From NCBI RefSeq assembly GCF_036549215.1, contig NZ_CP144371.1, positions 372,001 through 436,000 of the forward strand: a stretch of DNA of 64,000 nt, read 5' to 3'. Numbering within the stretch: position 1 is the first letter of the stretch; every line of letters starts with the position of its first letter. The DNA comes from Candidatus Blochmannia sp. SNP (GTDB taxonomy: Bacteria; Pseudomonadota; Gammaproteobacteria; Enterobacterales; Enterobacteriaceae). Of the stretch, positions 20,176-32,718 are shown one piece after another. Under the pieces are notes generated by a model. It was given only the letters and a program-made list of their open reading frames with translations. It made no database searches and was not told the DNA's origin. The translations under genes and the position numbers were made by a program.

Positions 20176-20643
20176 AAATAATTACCTAGAATTAAAATAT
20201 TTTTGGTTTAATATGTAATTATTCAAAAATAGAATAAAAATATTTATTATATAATTAATTTATTATGTATTAACTATTGTTATGCTTATATGCATATAAA
20301 CTACATATATATTAAAATCTCTCAAGATTATCAAATTATACATAATGATATTTATGTCAAAATTTAATTCTAAAATTAAATTTGAAATTTTCTGTGTATA
20401 GAAACATTCAAATTTTAAAGCTGATAATTTTTTATTTTATAGGAATATAAAAATATTAAGTTATATTACAAATATAATTAAATGAATAAAAAATTTGAAG
20501 CTTTGAGGTCTATATTGATAGGGATGTTGTTTTTTATTAATTTATTTAAACAACCTCCCTATTTGAGTTATATAGGGCCATTTTACATGGCTTTAAGTAT
20601 TCATTCATTCAATAAATGTGTCAATATACTTATATGATCTGTA
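20176..20643. other. non-coding gap between gapA and dsbB
   Basis: 468 bases. The right half holds the GC-containing hairpin listed as a probable gapA terminator; the rest is A/T-rich with nothing recognised. Confidence 0.5.
20518..20562 (-). terminator. probable gapA 3' hairpin
   Basis: A 15-bp stem (20518-20532 with 20548-20562) lies about 80 bases past the gapA stop. The single non-Watson-Crick position is A opposite C on the plus strand but U opposite G on the minus-strand RNA, so the fold is best in the gapA direction. There is no clear U-run, so termination may need Rho, or the hairpin may protect the 3' end. Confidence 0.45.
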
Positions 20644-22003
<1,360 letters not shown>

Positions 22004-23863
22004 TTATAATTGTGTTAAATGATCTAAATATAGAGCATAACAATTTTTGGGGTCATTCCATATAAAATTTAAGACATTAAGATTATTAATTTTTAATTTT
22101 TCATTAAAATTAGTTAATGAAAGATGATTATTTAAAAAATTTATAGTTATGGCATGAATAACTTTATTAGTGTGTTGTAATAAAATATCTATCCAATTTG
22201 TTTTGTCTTCATACCAATTGAGTTGATATTCTGTCAAATGAGATAATTTAACAGCCTTATTTATTGCGTCATCTAAATCCCCTATGTTATCAATTAGTCC
22301 GTGTTTTATTGCATCATAACCAAGCCATACGTGTCCTTGAGCAATTTTATGAATATCTTCTATAGTTTGACGGCGAGACTCAGCGACTGTGTTAATAAAA
22401 TAATGATAGCTATTATTTACATAAAGTTGCATCATATTTATATATTCAGTAGGTAGAGATGTAGTAATTGAAATATTCGCAATAGGAGATGTACTTACTC
22501 CATCATTATGAACACCGATAGCATCGAGAGACTTTTCAAATGTATTAATAATACCAAATATTCCTATAGAACCCGTAATAGTACTATTGCTTGCAATAAT
22601 ACTATTAGCTGGAGTTGATATCCAATACCCACCAGATGCGGCTATTCCTCCCATAGAAACAACCACTGGTTTACCAGAATTTCTTACAGCTATTAATTCT
22701 GATCTAATTAATTCAGAAGCATTTACACTTCCTCCAGGACTATTGACACGAAGTATTACTGCTTTCACTTTAGAATTAAATCGGGCACTTCTAATTTTAT
22801 GAGCTATAGTATCGCCCCCAATTGAACCTGGTATATCAGGTCCATCTACAATTGGCCCATTAACACAAATTATTGCTATTTCATCTTTTTGTTGTATTGG
22901 TGCTATAAGATTATAATCATACATGCTAATTGCATTGAATGAAGTGCCTTGTTTATTAGATCCAAATATTTTTTGCATTGTGTCTTCTATAACACAGTGA
23001 GAAGCAATTTCATCTATCCATTTTTTTTTAAGTGCATAAGCTGCAGTATCACCTTGTATTTGATGTAATTCATTTAACATTTTATTAGTTTCTGGAAAAA
23101 TTTCTTGAGCTGTTATCTTACGATTAGTGGATATTGTTTTTAAATATTGATTCCATAAATGATTGATTATTTTTTTTTCTTCATGTCGTACATGATCAGA
23201 CATTTGATCTTGAATAAATGGTTCAACAGCAGATTTATATGCACCTACCCTAAAAACATGAGTATTAATTTTTAAATTATCTAATAGTGATTTATAATAT
23301 AATCTGTTGGTAGAGATACCTCGTAAGTCTACAAAACCATGAGGTGTAAGATAAATTTTATTTGCGTAGCTGGCTAGCAAGTACTGCGATTGGTTATAAT
23401 AATCAGAAATGGCATAAATAGATTTACCAGAATTTTTAAATTCATGTAAAGCCTTTCCAATATATTCTAATGATGTTTGATTACTTCCAGAAAAGTTTTT
23501 TAATGATAATATTAATCCAGTTATGTTAGGATCATTTTTAGCCTGACGTAATATATTAATAATATCAAATAGTGAGTTTTCTTTGGTGTTTGATTGATTT
23601 GTATTTAGTAAATGTTTACTGAATTTGTGAAACTTGTTATCTGATGTTACAGGTTTATCTACAATAGTGCCGGAAATGTCTAAAATCAAAGCAGTGTTCT
23701 TTGATGGCGATTTGGTAGAATTATTTCTTAAGTTTAAATATGTTCCTATAATGACAATTATTAGAACTATAAAAAATATATTTATTATTATTGTTCGTAT
23801 TAAATATAGTGTCCGTACACTATATTTAAGTATTTTACGAATTGTTTTCCATGTGTTTCGCAT
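22004..23863 (-). CDS. sppA: signal peptide peptidase A (protease IV)
   Basis: Inner-membrane serine protease that degrades cleaved signal peptides. It has one N-terminal anchor (about residues 20-45) and two tandem S49 domains. The general-base lysine is in FRVGAYKSAVEP (about 190) and the catalytic serine in VVVSMGGIAASGGYW (about 390). The ATG at 23863 gives 619 aa, matching E. coli (618), and aligns MRNTWKTIRKILK with the E. coli N-terminus. In-frame ATGs further upstream (up to 23917) would add 18 unmatched residues. Asn/Lys-rich segments replace some surface loops. Confidence 0.93.
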   Translation of the reverse strand: MRNTWKTIRKILKYSVRTLYLIRTIIINIFFIVLIIVIIGTYLNLRNNSTKSPSKNTALILDISGTIVDKPVTSDNKFHKFSKHLLNTNQSNTKENSLFDIINILRQAKNDPNITGLILSLKNFSGSNQTSLEYIGKALHEFKNSGKSIYAISDYYNQSQYLLASYANKIYLTPHGFVDLRGISTNRLYYKSLLDNLKINTHVFRVGAYKSAVEPFIQDQMSDHVRHEEKKIINHLWNQYLKTISTNRKITAQEIFPETNKMLNELHQIQGDTAAYALKKKWIDEIASHCVIEDTMQKIFGSNKQGTSFNAISMYDYNLIAPIQQKDEIAIICVNGPIVDGPDIPGSIGGDTIAHKIRSARFNSKVKAVILRVNSPGGSVNASELIRSELIAVRNSGKPVVVSMGGIAASGGYWISTPANSIIASNSTITGSIGIFGIINTFEKSLDAIGVHNDGVSTSPIANISITTSLPTEYINMMQLYVNNSYHYFINTVAESRRQTIEDIHKIAQGHVWLGYDAIKHGLIDNIGDLDDAINKAVKLSHLTEYQLNWYEDKTNWIDILLQHTNKVIHAITINFLNNHLSLTNFNEKLKINNLNVLNFIWNDPKNCYALYLDHLTQL

Positions 23864-24037
23864 GAACTCTTTAATCATTAAATACATTATATTACGATCC
23901 AATGAATAATTTATCAATTACTCTTAAGTTATATCAGGTGTTTTATATACTCATAATTTGTAGAAACTAATAGTGTGTTACCTTATGATAAGTAATAAAG
24001 ATTAAATATAATTTTTATTTTATTATATAAGTAAAAG

Positions 24038-24844
24038 TTAAATATTGAATTCTGCCCATACCGGGGCATGATCAGAAGGTTTACTCATACTGCGAATACT
24101 ATAACTTATATCACTATTTTTACAATGATTTTTTAAAGAACAAGTTACTAATATTAAATCGATACGTAAACCACTATTTCTGTTAAATCCATTAGATTTA
24201 TAACTAAACCAAGAATAACGTTCGTTTTTATGAGGGTGCATATTTCTATAAATATCTATTAATCCCCAGTTCATTAAATTATTTATCCATGTTCTTTCTT
24301 CTGGCAAGAAAGAGCATCGTCCTGATGAAATCCATTTTTTTTTATTCTTTTCACCAATACCAATATCAAAGTCTGTAGGACTGATATTCATATCACCCAT
24401 AATTAGTAACAATGAATTATTGTGATAAGTGTGTTCTATATAGTTTTGAAAGTTTTTGTAAAAAAATTTTTTATACATAAATTTTTTAGTATTATTTTTA
24501 TTTTCTCCTTGAGGGAAATAACCATTGATAATAGTTAATATGCCTATTGATGTCATAATATCAGCTATGATTATTCGTTTTTGAGATAAATGATCATCAT
24601 TAGCAATTCCCCGGATCACGGTTAATGGAATCTGACGAAGAAGTAATGCAACACCATAGTATTTTTTTTGTCCATAATAGTATACGTGATAACCGTATTT
24701 TAAAATTTCTTTTATGGGGAAATAATCGTCATGTACTTTAGTTTCTTGTAGACCGATCACGTCAGGTTGTAACTGTAAGATAATTTCAGTTAACTGATGC
24801 ATACGCGCACGTAGTCCGTTGACATTAAAAGAAACAAATTTCAT
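24038..24844 (-). CDS. xthA: exodeoxyribonuclease III
   Basis: Main AP endonuclease and 3' repair exonuclease of base excision repair. The 268 aa equal the E. coli length. Catalytic blocks are visible: MKFVSFNVNGLRAR with the metal-binding Asn, GLQETKVHDD (Glu), MGDMNISPTD (Asp/Asn), GLRIDLIL and SKPSDHAPVWAEF (Asp-His). A run of repair genes is usually trimmed in endosymbionts, so retention suggests AP-site repair is still needed. Confidence 0.96.
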   Translation of the reverse strand: MKFVSFNVNGLRARMHQLTEIILQLQPDVIGLQETKVHDDYFPIKEILKYGYHVYYYGQKKYYGVALLLRQIPLTVIRGIANDDHLSQKRIIIADIMTSIGILTIINGYFPQGENKNNTKKFMYKKFFYKNFQNYIEHTYHNNSLLLIMGDMNISPTDFDIGIGEKNKKKWISSGRCSFLPEERTWINNLMNWGLIDIYRNMHPHKNERYSWFSYKSNGFNRNSGLRIDLILVTCSLKNHCKNSDISYSIRSMSKPSDHAPVWAEFNI

Positions 24845-26679
24845 ATAATATTGATCCGTAAATTATTTATACGTATTATATATACAATATATTGTTTATT
24901 TATTAAGTATGGATATTCCATTGCAATCAATAAATAAATTTCATGAACTTATAATGAGGCATGTAACAGATAATTATTAATTATATCGATTAATCTTGAA
25001 TTGATTTCAGTATATAATACTTTATTTCTAAAGTAACAGCTCGTATTTCAAAGATTGTGGACATTATATATAAATGTTTCTGTACAATGCAATAACGAGA
25101 ACTAATTAAAAAAGAATTGTTGTATTTTAGTAAGTATATTTAGTTTAGAACAGTATTTGCATATTGTGATGAAATTTTTTCATTGTATTTCAATAAGTGG
25201 TTATGTTTTTGATTTTTTTTACGTATTTATTATATCTAGATAATTTCTTGATTAAAGTGATAACTACAGACATGATGATTATTTTTAGTAGTCATAAATT
25301 GAATGTTATTGATTTATAATTTTGCTACAAGTTTATATGGTGAATTTTTTGAATAATAATCAGTTATTTAAACTAAAAATTAGCATTGATTTAAGATTAA
25401 TTTATTTATAAGTTTTATTATGTAAAAGGTTATTGTATATGCAATAGATATATTAGTAAGTGTTATAGTTGTGGAGATTTATATAGAAATAAGATTTTTT
25501 AGAAGATTGGTCGTCGTCTTTTGTAAAACAACTAAAGTTTTTTGGTTCTGTCAAAATAAAACAGTATCTTATGTTTTTTTTAAAAAATTTAAATATTTTT
25601 TTAATATGATATTAGTTAATGGTTGCATCGAATTTATTATATTCTTTTACGCATAAAATAGGGAATGTTCGTAACAATTGTTATTGCAAACACTTTAGAT
25701 ATCTATTAAATAATGTCATTAACTTTGATGATTGTAATAATTTTTAAACTTAAAATTTTTATTGGAATATATTAAAATACAATGATTGTTTATATGTATG
25801 ATTTTTAAGTAACATTTATATTTATAATGTAAATTATAACATATTTGAAGCTTGTTTGTAGCACAAATCATAATATTATATTAAGTTGATAATGTTATAA
25901 AGTTATGTTGCAATTTTATATTTTTAGTTATTTAAAAAATTATTATGAAAAATAGAATGAGTAGTATGGTGTACATATTATGCCTTGTAGGTATGTAATT
26001 GAGAAAGTAGTTGTTTCATGAACATGACTCTTTAATTAATTTTATGTGCTATTTTATTGAATGTTTAAGAGCGAAGTAATTAAAGGAACAATAATTATCG
26101 TTTATTTTAATAACATATGCGTGGTAGTGTTTGTATTATTTCAAAAATTATTTTTAATCTCAGCACTGTAACTGATGCTAATGCGGTTGAGTTTTAATTT
26201 ATTTAAGATTTATATTATATAGAAATATATAATCTTAAATAATTCAGATGATAGAGTTATAATTGATATTATAAGTGTTAAATAGATAATGAGATTTATC
26301 GAGAATACTGAAAATATAAGTGTATTTATATTCTATTCTATTAAAATATTATAATAGTTCAACATAAGGGTAACTGTTAAGTAATAATAAATATTTATTA
26401 TTAGAATAATATTATTAATGATTGAAAAGTTTATTTGATTTGTATTTCAATTATTAAACTGTAAACAATACTGGTTGTTTTGAGAACGTGTTTAATAGTA
26501 TTACATATATACAAAATAACATGTAATATAGGCTTATTAGCCTAATTATTAGATATTATTTTCTATGAAATAATTATAAATATTACGTGTTTTTATATTT
26601 ATATAAAACAAAGAGCTTAGTAATATGATCAAAAGCCCTTTGACTTTACATTAAATATAAAATATAACAGTACTATCAA
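24845..26679. other. 1.8-kb non-coding gap between xthA and hns
   Basis: The longest gap in the left half. In E. coli coordinates it joins the 39-min arc (xthA) to the 28-min arc (hns), so it is a likely old deletion or rearrangement joint. A 61-codon Phe-rich frame at 25471-25656 has no ribosome site and looks like chance. A hairpin with 12-bp outer stem (26199-26210 with 26231-26242) follows a less A/T-rich patch at 26160-26192. No tRNA or known RNA gene was recognised. Confidence 0.55.
26610..26641 (-). terminator. probable hns terminator
   Basis: A 9-bp stem (26610-26618 with 26633-26641; AAGAGCTT / AAGCCCTT on plus), 14-base loop, 38 bases past the hns stop. The one odd pair is G-U on the minus-strand RNA but C-A on plus, and the minus strand continues GTTTTATAT. 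Both facts favour action on the hns transcript. Confidence 0.5.
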
Positions 26680-27090
26680 TTATAGTAAAAAATCTTCCAA
26701 CTTTTTCAGTTTTTCATCGATAGCTTTTTTAATAATTGAGGGTGTGCGTCCTTGTCCAGTCCAGGTTTTAATTTCACCATTTTTGTTGGTGTACTGATAT
26801 TTTGCTGGGCGAGATGCACGTTTATTTTTATGAAATAATTTAGTAGTAGCGCTTAAATTTTGCAATAGTTCATTAGGGTCTATCCCATCAGCTATAAGCA
26901 TATCCCGGTATTGTTGTAATTTTCGAGCATGTTCTTCTATTTCAGCTTGGGCTTGATTGTTTTCTTTTCGGCGCTCATTAACAATTATTTCTAATTTTTC
27001 TAACATTTCTTCTAATGTTTCAAGAGTATATTCTCTAGCTTGCGCTCGTAACGTGCGTATATTATTAAGAATTTTTAATGCGTCGTTCAT
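26680..27090 (-). CDS. hns: nucleoid-associated protein H-NS
   Basis: DNA-bridging protein that silences AT-rich genes. Residues 1-85 form the coiled-coil oligomerisation region and are almost identical to E. coli ([30 protein letters not shown]). A Lys-rich linker leads to the DNA-binding domain with the minor-groove loop TWTGQGRTP (about residue 108). Start: the ATG at 27090 (MNDALKIL) matches E. coli and gives 136 aa; an in-frame start at 27120 would add ten residues overlapping the leader. Neighbour order hns then tdk (divergent) is as in E. coli. Confidence 0.96.
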   Translation of the reverse strand: MNDALKILNNIRTLRAQAREYTLETLEEMLEKLEIIVNERRKENNQAQAEIEEHARKLQQYRDMLIADGIDPNELLQNLSATTKLFHKNKRASRPAKYQYTNKNGEIKTWTGQGRTPSIIKKAIDEKLKKLEDFLL

Positions 27091-27700
27091 TGATTTAATC
27101 TCAAATGTTATAAATAACAAATCTATTGATAAGGATAGAGCGCTAATTTATTTTCTGCAATACCTAGAGTGTTTTAATTTATAAAAAATTCTATGACATT
27201 GTGTGTCAACGGGTAATTATATATAGAGTCATAAATATAAGTAAAGTATTGTTGCATGTTATATTTTACTAAAAATATTTTGTTAATTTAATTAAATAAA
27301 CTGATATATTTTTATAAAAAATTTTAACATTATGTAATTATTTAATTTAATAATTATTTTTTATTTGCAAGAATTTTAAATATAAATAATAGTTGTTTAT
27401 TAAATTTTTTAGTTATTCTCATTAGAGATATATAATCTTTTAAGTATAGAGTATTTATTTACTTAAATTATTGTTTATATATAAAGTATAGAATGATTTT
27501 AAGGTATATATGTGGTATTGTAAAAATATTTATATTAGATAGAATCTAAAATTCATTACATTAAAATTAATGTGTATATAAAATATTTTTATTTATAAAT
27601 TTCATGGATTAAATTAGGTTAATAAACTTAATTTTAACATAATAGAATTATATTATGTGAATAGTATTCAAATGCTGTGACTTAGATAGGATTTTAATTT
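27091..27700. other. divergent gap between hns and tdk
   Basis: 610 bases of nearly pure A/T. Promoters for both genes must lie here, but no box pair stands out. No gene. Confidence 0.5.
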
Positions 27701-28315
27701 ATGGCGCAATTGTATTTTTATTATTCTGCAATGAATGCCGGAAAAACTACCGCATTATTACAATCTTCTTATAATTATCAGGAACGAGGAATGTGTACTG
27801 TGTTATATACCGCTGAAATGAATTATAAAAATTGTAGGCATGCAAAAATTAAGTCCCGTGTTGGATTGACTGCTTCTGCTAGAATATTTAATGTTAAAAC
27901 TAATTTTTTTAATCAAATAGCAGCTATGTATCAGGATGATATAATACATTGTATATTAGTAGATGAGTGTCATTTTCTTAATCGTGATCAAGTGATTGAT
28001 TTAGGAAAAATAGTAGATACATTAAATATTCCAGTATTGTGCTATGGGTTACGTACTGATTTCAAAGCTGATTTGTTTCCGGGAAGCTTGTGGTTATTAG
28101 CATGGGCGGACAAATTAATTGAATTAAAAACTATTTGTTATTGTGGACGTAAGGCTAATAGAGTTCTTAGAATTGACGATCAAGGTTTAGTAATACGAGA
28201 TGGTGATCAAATATTAGTTGGAGGTAATAATCGTTATATTTCAGTATGTCGTAGGCATTTTTTAGAAAAATTTGAATTATCACTTGTATCTAATCAAAAG
28301 TATTCATCGAAATAG
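27701..28315 (+). CDS. tdk: thymidine kinase
   Basis: Phosphorylates thymidine to dTMP (salvage). The 204 aa protein has the type II thymidine kinase fold. The P-loop [12 protein letters not shown] is at about residues 12-23 (Thr replaces the usual Ser, both work in P-loops). VDECHF with the general-base Glu is at about 88, and the zinc ribbon is CYCGRK...CRRH. It lacks only the last few residues of the E. coli protein (205). It implies thymidine import or recycling from the host or DNA turnover. Confidence 0.96.
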   Translation: MAQLYFYYSAMNAGKTTALLQSSYNYQERGMCTVLYTAEMNYKNCRHAKIKSRVGLTASARIFNVKTNFFNQIAAMYQDDIIHCILVDECHFLNRDQVIDLGKIVDTLNIPVLCYGLRTDFKADLFPGSLWLLAWADKLIELKTICYCGRKANRVLRIDDQGLVIRDGDQILVGGNNRYISVCRRHFLEKFELSLVSNQKYSSK

Positions 28316-28860
28316 ATAAAAAATATTTAGTTTTATCCGTATATATCTTAATAAATATATAAGTATTGAAAATATTTATATCTGTTATATTTTATTCTAA
28401 AAAGATATATTTTTGTGATATTAAAGATATTCTAACATTGGATTGAAAATAGATATTGATATGGATCATAGATTTATTAATTTTATTAATTTTTTATTTT
28501 ATATTTAATATATTTTTATTATGACGTGTGTTGTGATTATTTATAACGCACGATGGTATATATTATGCGTTATATTTGGTTGTGTTATGTATATATAACA
28601 GAGTTAAGTGTTTTGTAATTAATTTAATATATGAAATTAAGCATAAGTGTTAAATTGATGGTATTGAGAGTGAGAGGAACAAATTTTTATTTATAGCATA
28701 TAAATAGTTTTTATTATCTGTATAAATTAATTATAGTTATTAAGGTATTTTTGATAAAAATAAAAGAAATATGTAGTGTTACTAAATATTACCATCAGTA
28801 TTTGTATTAGTTGATTTATATCAAATTGAGACATATTATTTGCATTGAGGATGAAAATTT
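28316..28860. other. convergent gap between tdk and clsA
   Basis: 545 bases with no supportable gene. Several imperfect A/T hairpins occur near 28330-28400, but none has a T-run good enough to call a terminator. Confidence 0.5.
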
Positions 28861-30330
28861 TTATAATAAAGGACTTAGGAAATAAAATAAACGCTCAATA
28901 ACTCGTTCCCAGTAGGGACGGTTAGCCCATGTTTGAGGATCAATTACTCTAGAATGAGAAATATAGTTTTGTTGTGTTTTTTCTAGTTCATCACTAAACT
29001 CTTGGCTATCAATGACTAAAGTAATCTCAAAGTTTAGCCATAGGCTTCGTGTGTCTAAATTTACAGTGCCTATCAGGCTTAATTGTTGATCAACTAATAC
29101 GCTTTTTACGTGTAATAGTCCGTTTTGGAATTGATGTATTAAAACGCCAGCTTGCAATAACTCGCTAAAAAATGCTCTACTAGCCCAACTTACTAGTACA
29201 GAATCGTTGTGTTTCGGAATAATTATATGTACTTCCACTCCCCTTTGCGCCGCTGTACAAATAGCATGTAGTAAATCATCGCTGGGTACTAAGTATGGAG
29301 TAGTGATTATAAGTTTTTTTCGAGCTTCATATAATGATATTAGTAATATTTGATGAATTATTCCTTCTGGACATCCTGGTCCAGAAGGAATAATTTGAAT
29401 GGTGTGGCCTGTTGGTATTAATTTGTGAGCTGCCACTATGTGAGTATTTAATAATACTGGTAATAATACATGTTGTCCTGTTTCAATTTCCCAATCAGAA
29501 GAAAATATTATACTCATAACTGAAGTTGCAGGTCCGTCTATTCTAACCATGATATCAATCCATTGTCCAATTCCTATATTTTTTTTAAATAACTGTGGAT
29601 CTACCATATTCATACTGCCAGCATAAGCAATATGTTCATCAATCAATATCATTTTTCGATGTTGTCGTAAATCCATGCGTCGCAAAAAGATTCGTAGTAA
29701 ATTTACATGTAGCGCTTCTACTACATTAACTCCAGCCTGTCGCATTATATTAGGATACGAACTGTTAAAAAAACTAGTGCATCCAGCAGAATCCAATATA
29801 ATACGGCATTGGATACCTCTTTTAGCCGCTATAATTAATTTTTTTATAACATGATCTACTAATCCTCCCGATTCCCAAATGTAAAATACCATATCAATAC
29901 TATTTTGAGCTAATTCAATATCTTTAATTAAAGAGGTAATAGCATCATTAGTTTTTTTAAATAGTTGTATTTTATTGCCTTTCAGCGCACCTATCCCTTG
30001 ACGATGTTCACAAAGCTTAAATAACGATGAAGCAATTGCACTGTGTTCAGTTGAAAAAATATGTTTATAGGTTTTTAATATTTGTATGCGACGTACAGTA
30101 GATAACCATGCTATTCTACTTCTAGTAGATCGTTGTTTGCCAAGATTAGATTCTCCAAATAGCAGATATGTAATTATACCTATTAAAGGTAAAATGTAAA
30201 TTACTAATAACCAAGCCATAGATGATGGGACTGCTCGACGTTTTATTAAGACTCGAAATGTAACTAGCGCGATTAACGACCAATAACTGCATAAAAAAAT
30301 ACAATTGAAAATGGTATACATCGCGATCAT
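28861..30330 (-). CDS. clsA: cardiolipin synthase A
   Basis: Inner-membrane phospholipase D-family enzyme that joins two phosphatidylglycerols into cardiolipin. Two N-terminal membrane helices (about residues 8-28 and 40-60) are followed by two HKD motifs: [19 protein letters not shown] (about 224) and [20 protein letters not shown] (about 405). The 489 aa protein ends [10 protein letters not shown] as in E. coli. The start MIAMYTI aligns with E. coli MTTVYTL. Together with PgsA (52512) it gives the anionic lipid branch of the membrane. Confidence 0.96.
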   Translation of the reverse strand: MIAMYTIFNCIFLCSYWSLIALVTFRVLIKRRAVPSSMAWLLVIYILPLIGIITYLLFGESNLGKQRSTRSRIAWLSTVRRIQILKTYKHIFSTEHSAIASSLFKLCEHRQGIGALKGNKIQLFKKTNDAITSLIKDIELAQNSIDMVFYIWESGGLVDHVIKKLIIAAKRGIQCRIILDSAGCTSFFNSSYPNIMRQAGVNVVEALHVNLLRIFLRRMDLRQHRKMILIDEHIAYAGSMNMVDPQLFKKNIGIGQWIDIMVRIDGPATSVMSIIFSSDWEIETGQHVLLPVLLNTHIVAAHKLIPTGHTIQIIPSGPGCPEGIIHQILLISLYEARKKLIITTPYLVPSDDLLHAICTAAQRGVEVHIIIPKHNDSVLVSWASRAFFSELLQAGVLIHQFQNGLLHVKSVLVDQQLSLIGTVNLDTRSLWLNFEITLVIDSQEFSDELEKTQQNYISHSRVIDPQTWANRPYWERVIERLFYFLSPLL

Positions 30331-31098
30331 GATTATAATAAATCCTATTCAGAACGTTTGTGGAATATTTTTAACAAAAGGTTATTTGATTATTATTGAA
30401 TATTTATTTTCTGACAAATCTTATAATTGTATAAGAGACCTACATATTTATAATAATCAAATTTTAATCGGTAAAATATATTGTGGTTAAATATTAATAA
30501 ATTTGTATCAATAATATTGGTTCCGTTGCATTGTTTACAACCCATAAAACATATGATAATTGCATGAAATTTTTTTGCGTATTAAGTAAATAAATGGGTA
30601 TTTTCATTATAAAATTAGTAATTATTGTTTATCAGTAACCAAAAATTTATTTATTATTAACGCTAAATTAGTATATAGTTAAAATTTAAAACTTGATATA
30701 TGTGTTGAATTAAAATTTTTCGATTGTAATAATTATTATTGATTTTATTAATATTTTTTAGTAAAACATATTTACTTATTTAATAAATGTGAAAGAGTAT
30801 TTTTAAAAAATTTAATGTATATTAAATGTAAATTTAAAATATCTTTAAAATATATATATATATATATATAAATATCATAAGAATGATCATATAAATAAAT
30901 TATACACATTTAAGTGGATTTGAACTGAATACTATATGTATTACTGTTTTAACGTATGTGATGAAAGAAACATGCAAAATATAACTGTTGTTTTATGTAT
31001 TATAAAGTGATTAAAAATTTTTTAAAAAATATTAAGGAGCATGATAGAGAATCATTTTTTGTATAAAAGAACAAATTATTTAATTTGCATAATGCAAT
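30331..31098. other. divergent gap between clsA and tonB
   Basis: 768 A/T-rich bases. Holds an (AT)10 run at 30850-30871 and no supportable gene; a 61-codon frame at 30305-30490 overlaps the clsA start antisense and is chance. No Fur-like site was recognised upstream of tonB. Confidence 0.5.
30850..30871. repeat. (AT)10 dinucleotide run
   Basis: Uninterrupted AT repeat in the clsA-tonB gap, about 230 bases upstream of tonB. Confidence 0.8.
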
Positions 31099-31821
31099 AT
31101 GGGTTTTTTAAAAAATTTAATTATAAATAATTATCGACGTACTTGGAATAAATTACATGTATCAATTTATTTTTGTGTTTTTTTATCATGTATAATACAT
31201 ATATTTATAATGAAAGTGTTATCGTGCCAATTTTCTCATGTTGTTAATAAGTCTATGTATATAGAAAAATCTAAAATATTTACACTATCGTTTCCGAAAC
31301 CTGATCAGGTTCTTCAGGTTTCATTGGAAGAAAATCAGTCATTAAAACTGTTAAAAAAAAATGATAATAAGTCAAACTCAAAAACTATAATTCATCCAAA
31401 ACAACAACAACAGATTGTAAGTAATTCTAAAAATATATTAAATTCTAATAAAAATTCTCCTGTAGTTAAAAAAAATAATATGAACATTTCAGAACCTACA
31501 GGACATTCTGTATCTTCTTTTAAAACAGATCGTAATCAGAGGAATTATGTATCTTCTTGTGTGATTAACCGTATGTATCCTGAATATCCTAATAAAGCAA
31601 AAATATTAGGTATAGAAGGAGTAGTTATCGTACAATATGATGTTAACATTGAAGGTAGAGTTGATAATGTACGGATATTATCAGCTGTTCCTGTTGGTGT
31701 GTTTGAAGAAAGCATTAGATCGACTATGCGTCGTTGGGTATATGAGAATAATAAACCAGAAAAAGATTTAATTATTACTTTTAAATTTTGTTTAAATTCT
31801 AGTAAAAATTTTAGTGATTGA
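31099..31821 (+). CDS. tonB: energy-transducing protein TonB
   Basis: Inner-membrane protein that couples the proton motive force (through ExbB-ExbD) to outer-membrane receptors. One N-terminal helix (about residues 22-42) keeps the Ser-X3-His pair (SCIIH) needed for coupling. The C-terminal domain (about 150-235) is conserved: YPEYPNKAKILGIEGVVIVQYDV, GRVDNVRILSAVP, RRWVYE. The middle region, normally a rigid Pro-Glu/Pro-Lys periplasmic spacer, is here Lys/Asn/Ser/Gln-rich with few prolines. It is 240 aa, the usual length. No exbBD or receptor gene is in the window. The call is firm; whether it still spans the periplasm is open. Confidence 0.9.
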   Translation: MGFLKNLIINNYRRTWNKLHVSIYFCVFLSCIIHIFIMKVLSCQFSHVVNKSMYIEKSKIFTLSFPKPDQVLQVSLEENQSLKLLKKNDNKSNSKTIIHPKQQQQIVSNSKNILNSNKNSPVVKKNNMNISEPTGHSVSSFKTDRNQRNYVSSCVINRMYPEYPNKAKILGIEGVVIVQYDVNIEGRVDNVRILSAVPVGVFEESIRSTMRRWVYENNKPEKDLIITFKFCLNSSKNFSD

Positions 31822-31980
31822 CATTATAATGGTTATATAGTTAGTATATTTGTATGTTTTTACATGGAATAAAATAGTGATTTAAATTGAGTCGATTTGT
31901 AACTATATATCTATAGGACGAGATTTTTAAATTAAAAATTAATAATATTTAATTGTTATCATTTTTATGAACATGATAAT

Positions 31981-32718
31981 TTATGTTAGTTTAACGAGCA
32001 TGTATAAACGATATAGATATATCAAAATAATTACAGATAATGCATTACTAAGGCTATTTACTAAAATTTTGGTAATGCATATCCAATAATCGTAATGATG
32101 GAATAAAATTAATATCAACATTGTTTTAATCAAAAACCATAGTAATATTGGTGGTGTAATTAAATGGAAATTACGAGAACTGATCTTTATACTAAGGCAT
32201 ATGGATTCCATAATAGGTAAATTATCAGTAATGATTATCACTGGAGTTAGACTTATAATAATAGCTAATAAAATACCTGGAATAATTGCTGTCATAAGCC
32301 CTAATTGTACAAATAATGTGGTATAAAAAATTAATAATAAAAATTTTGGAAAGATTAATATTGTTGATGTAATAATATTTCCTATGTTTAAATGTTGATT
32401 ATTTTTGTTAGTGGTAGATATTAGATGTAACATAGTTAGTATACTTCCGAATAAAAAGGTACTACTCAACATTTTAGAAATACCATTAGCAGCAGATAAT
32501 TTGAATAAAATGTATTGCTGATCTGCTGATAACTCTTTGATTACGTTGCGTAATCCTATTCCAATAAAATTATTCATGAATATAAGTTCTTCTTGTTTTG
32601 GCAACAAAACATAATCTAAACAAACTTGAATTAATGTTGTAATCAATATTAATATTGTAATATCAGTACAATAATTATGAATAAAATGGAATACATCTCG
32701 AGATAATTTAATTATCAT
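31981..32718 (-). CDS. yciC: UPF0259 inner-membrane protein YciC
   Basis: Polytopic membrane protein of unknown function, 245 aa (E. coli 247), with about five to six hydrophobic segments. Conserved points are SADQQYILFKLSAANGISKML, PKFLLLIFYTTLFVQLGLM, IPGILLAIIISLTPVIIITD and the C-terminal IYLYRLYMLVK. Position between tonB and trpA mirrors the E. coli 28-min order with outer genes removed. No function should be assumed. Confidence 0.88.
   Translation of the reverse strand: MIIKLSRDVFHFIHNYCTDITILILITTLIQVCLDYVLLPKQEELIFMNNFIGIGLRNVIKELSADQQYILFKLSAANGISKMLSSTFLFGSILTMLHLISTTNKNNQHLNIGNIITSTILIFPKFLLLIFYTTLFVQLGLMTAIIPGILLAIIISLTPVIIITDNLPIMESICLSIKISSRNFHLITPPILLWFLIKTMLILILFHHYDYWICITKILVNSLSNALSVIILIYLYRLYMLVKLT

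Noticed and set aside
25471-25656. 61-codon Phe/Lys-rich frame in the xthA-hns gap
   Set aside because: No ribosome site, composition is what translated A/T DNA gives by chance.
24845-26679. Hidden RNA gene such as ffs, rnpB or ssrA in the long gaps
   Set aside because: Their conserved core motifs were not found in this gap or in 39612-42165 and 42766-44450.
30305-30490. 61-codon frame antisense to the clsA start
   Set aside because: Overlaps a well-supported gene, no ribosome site.
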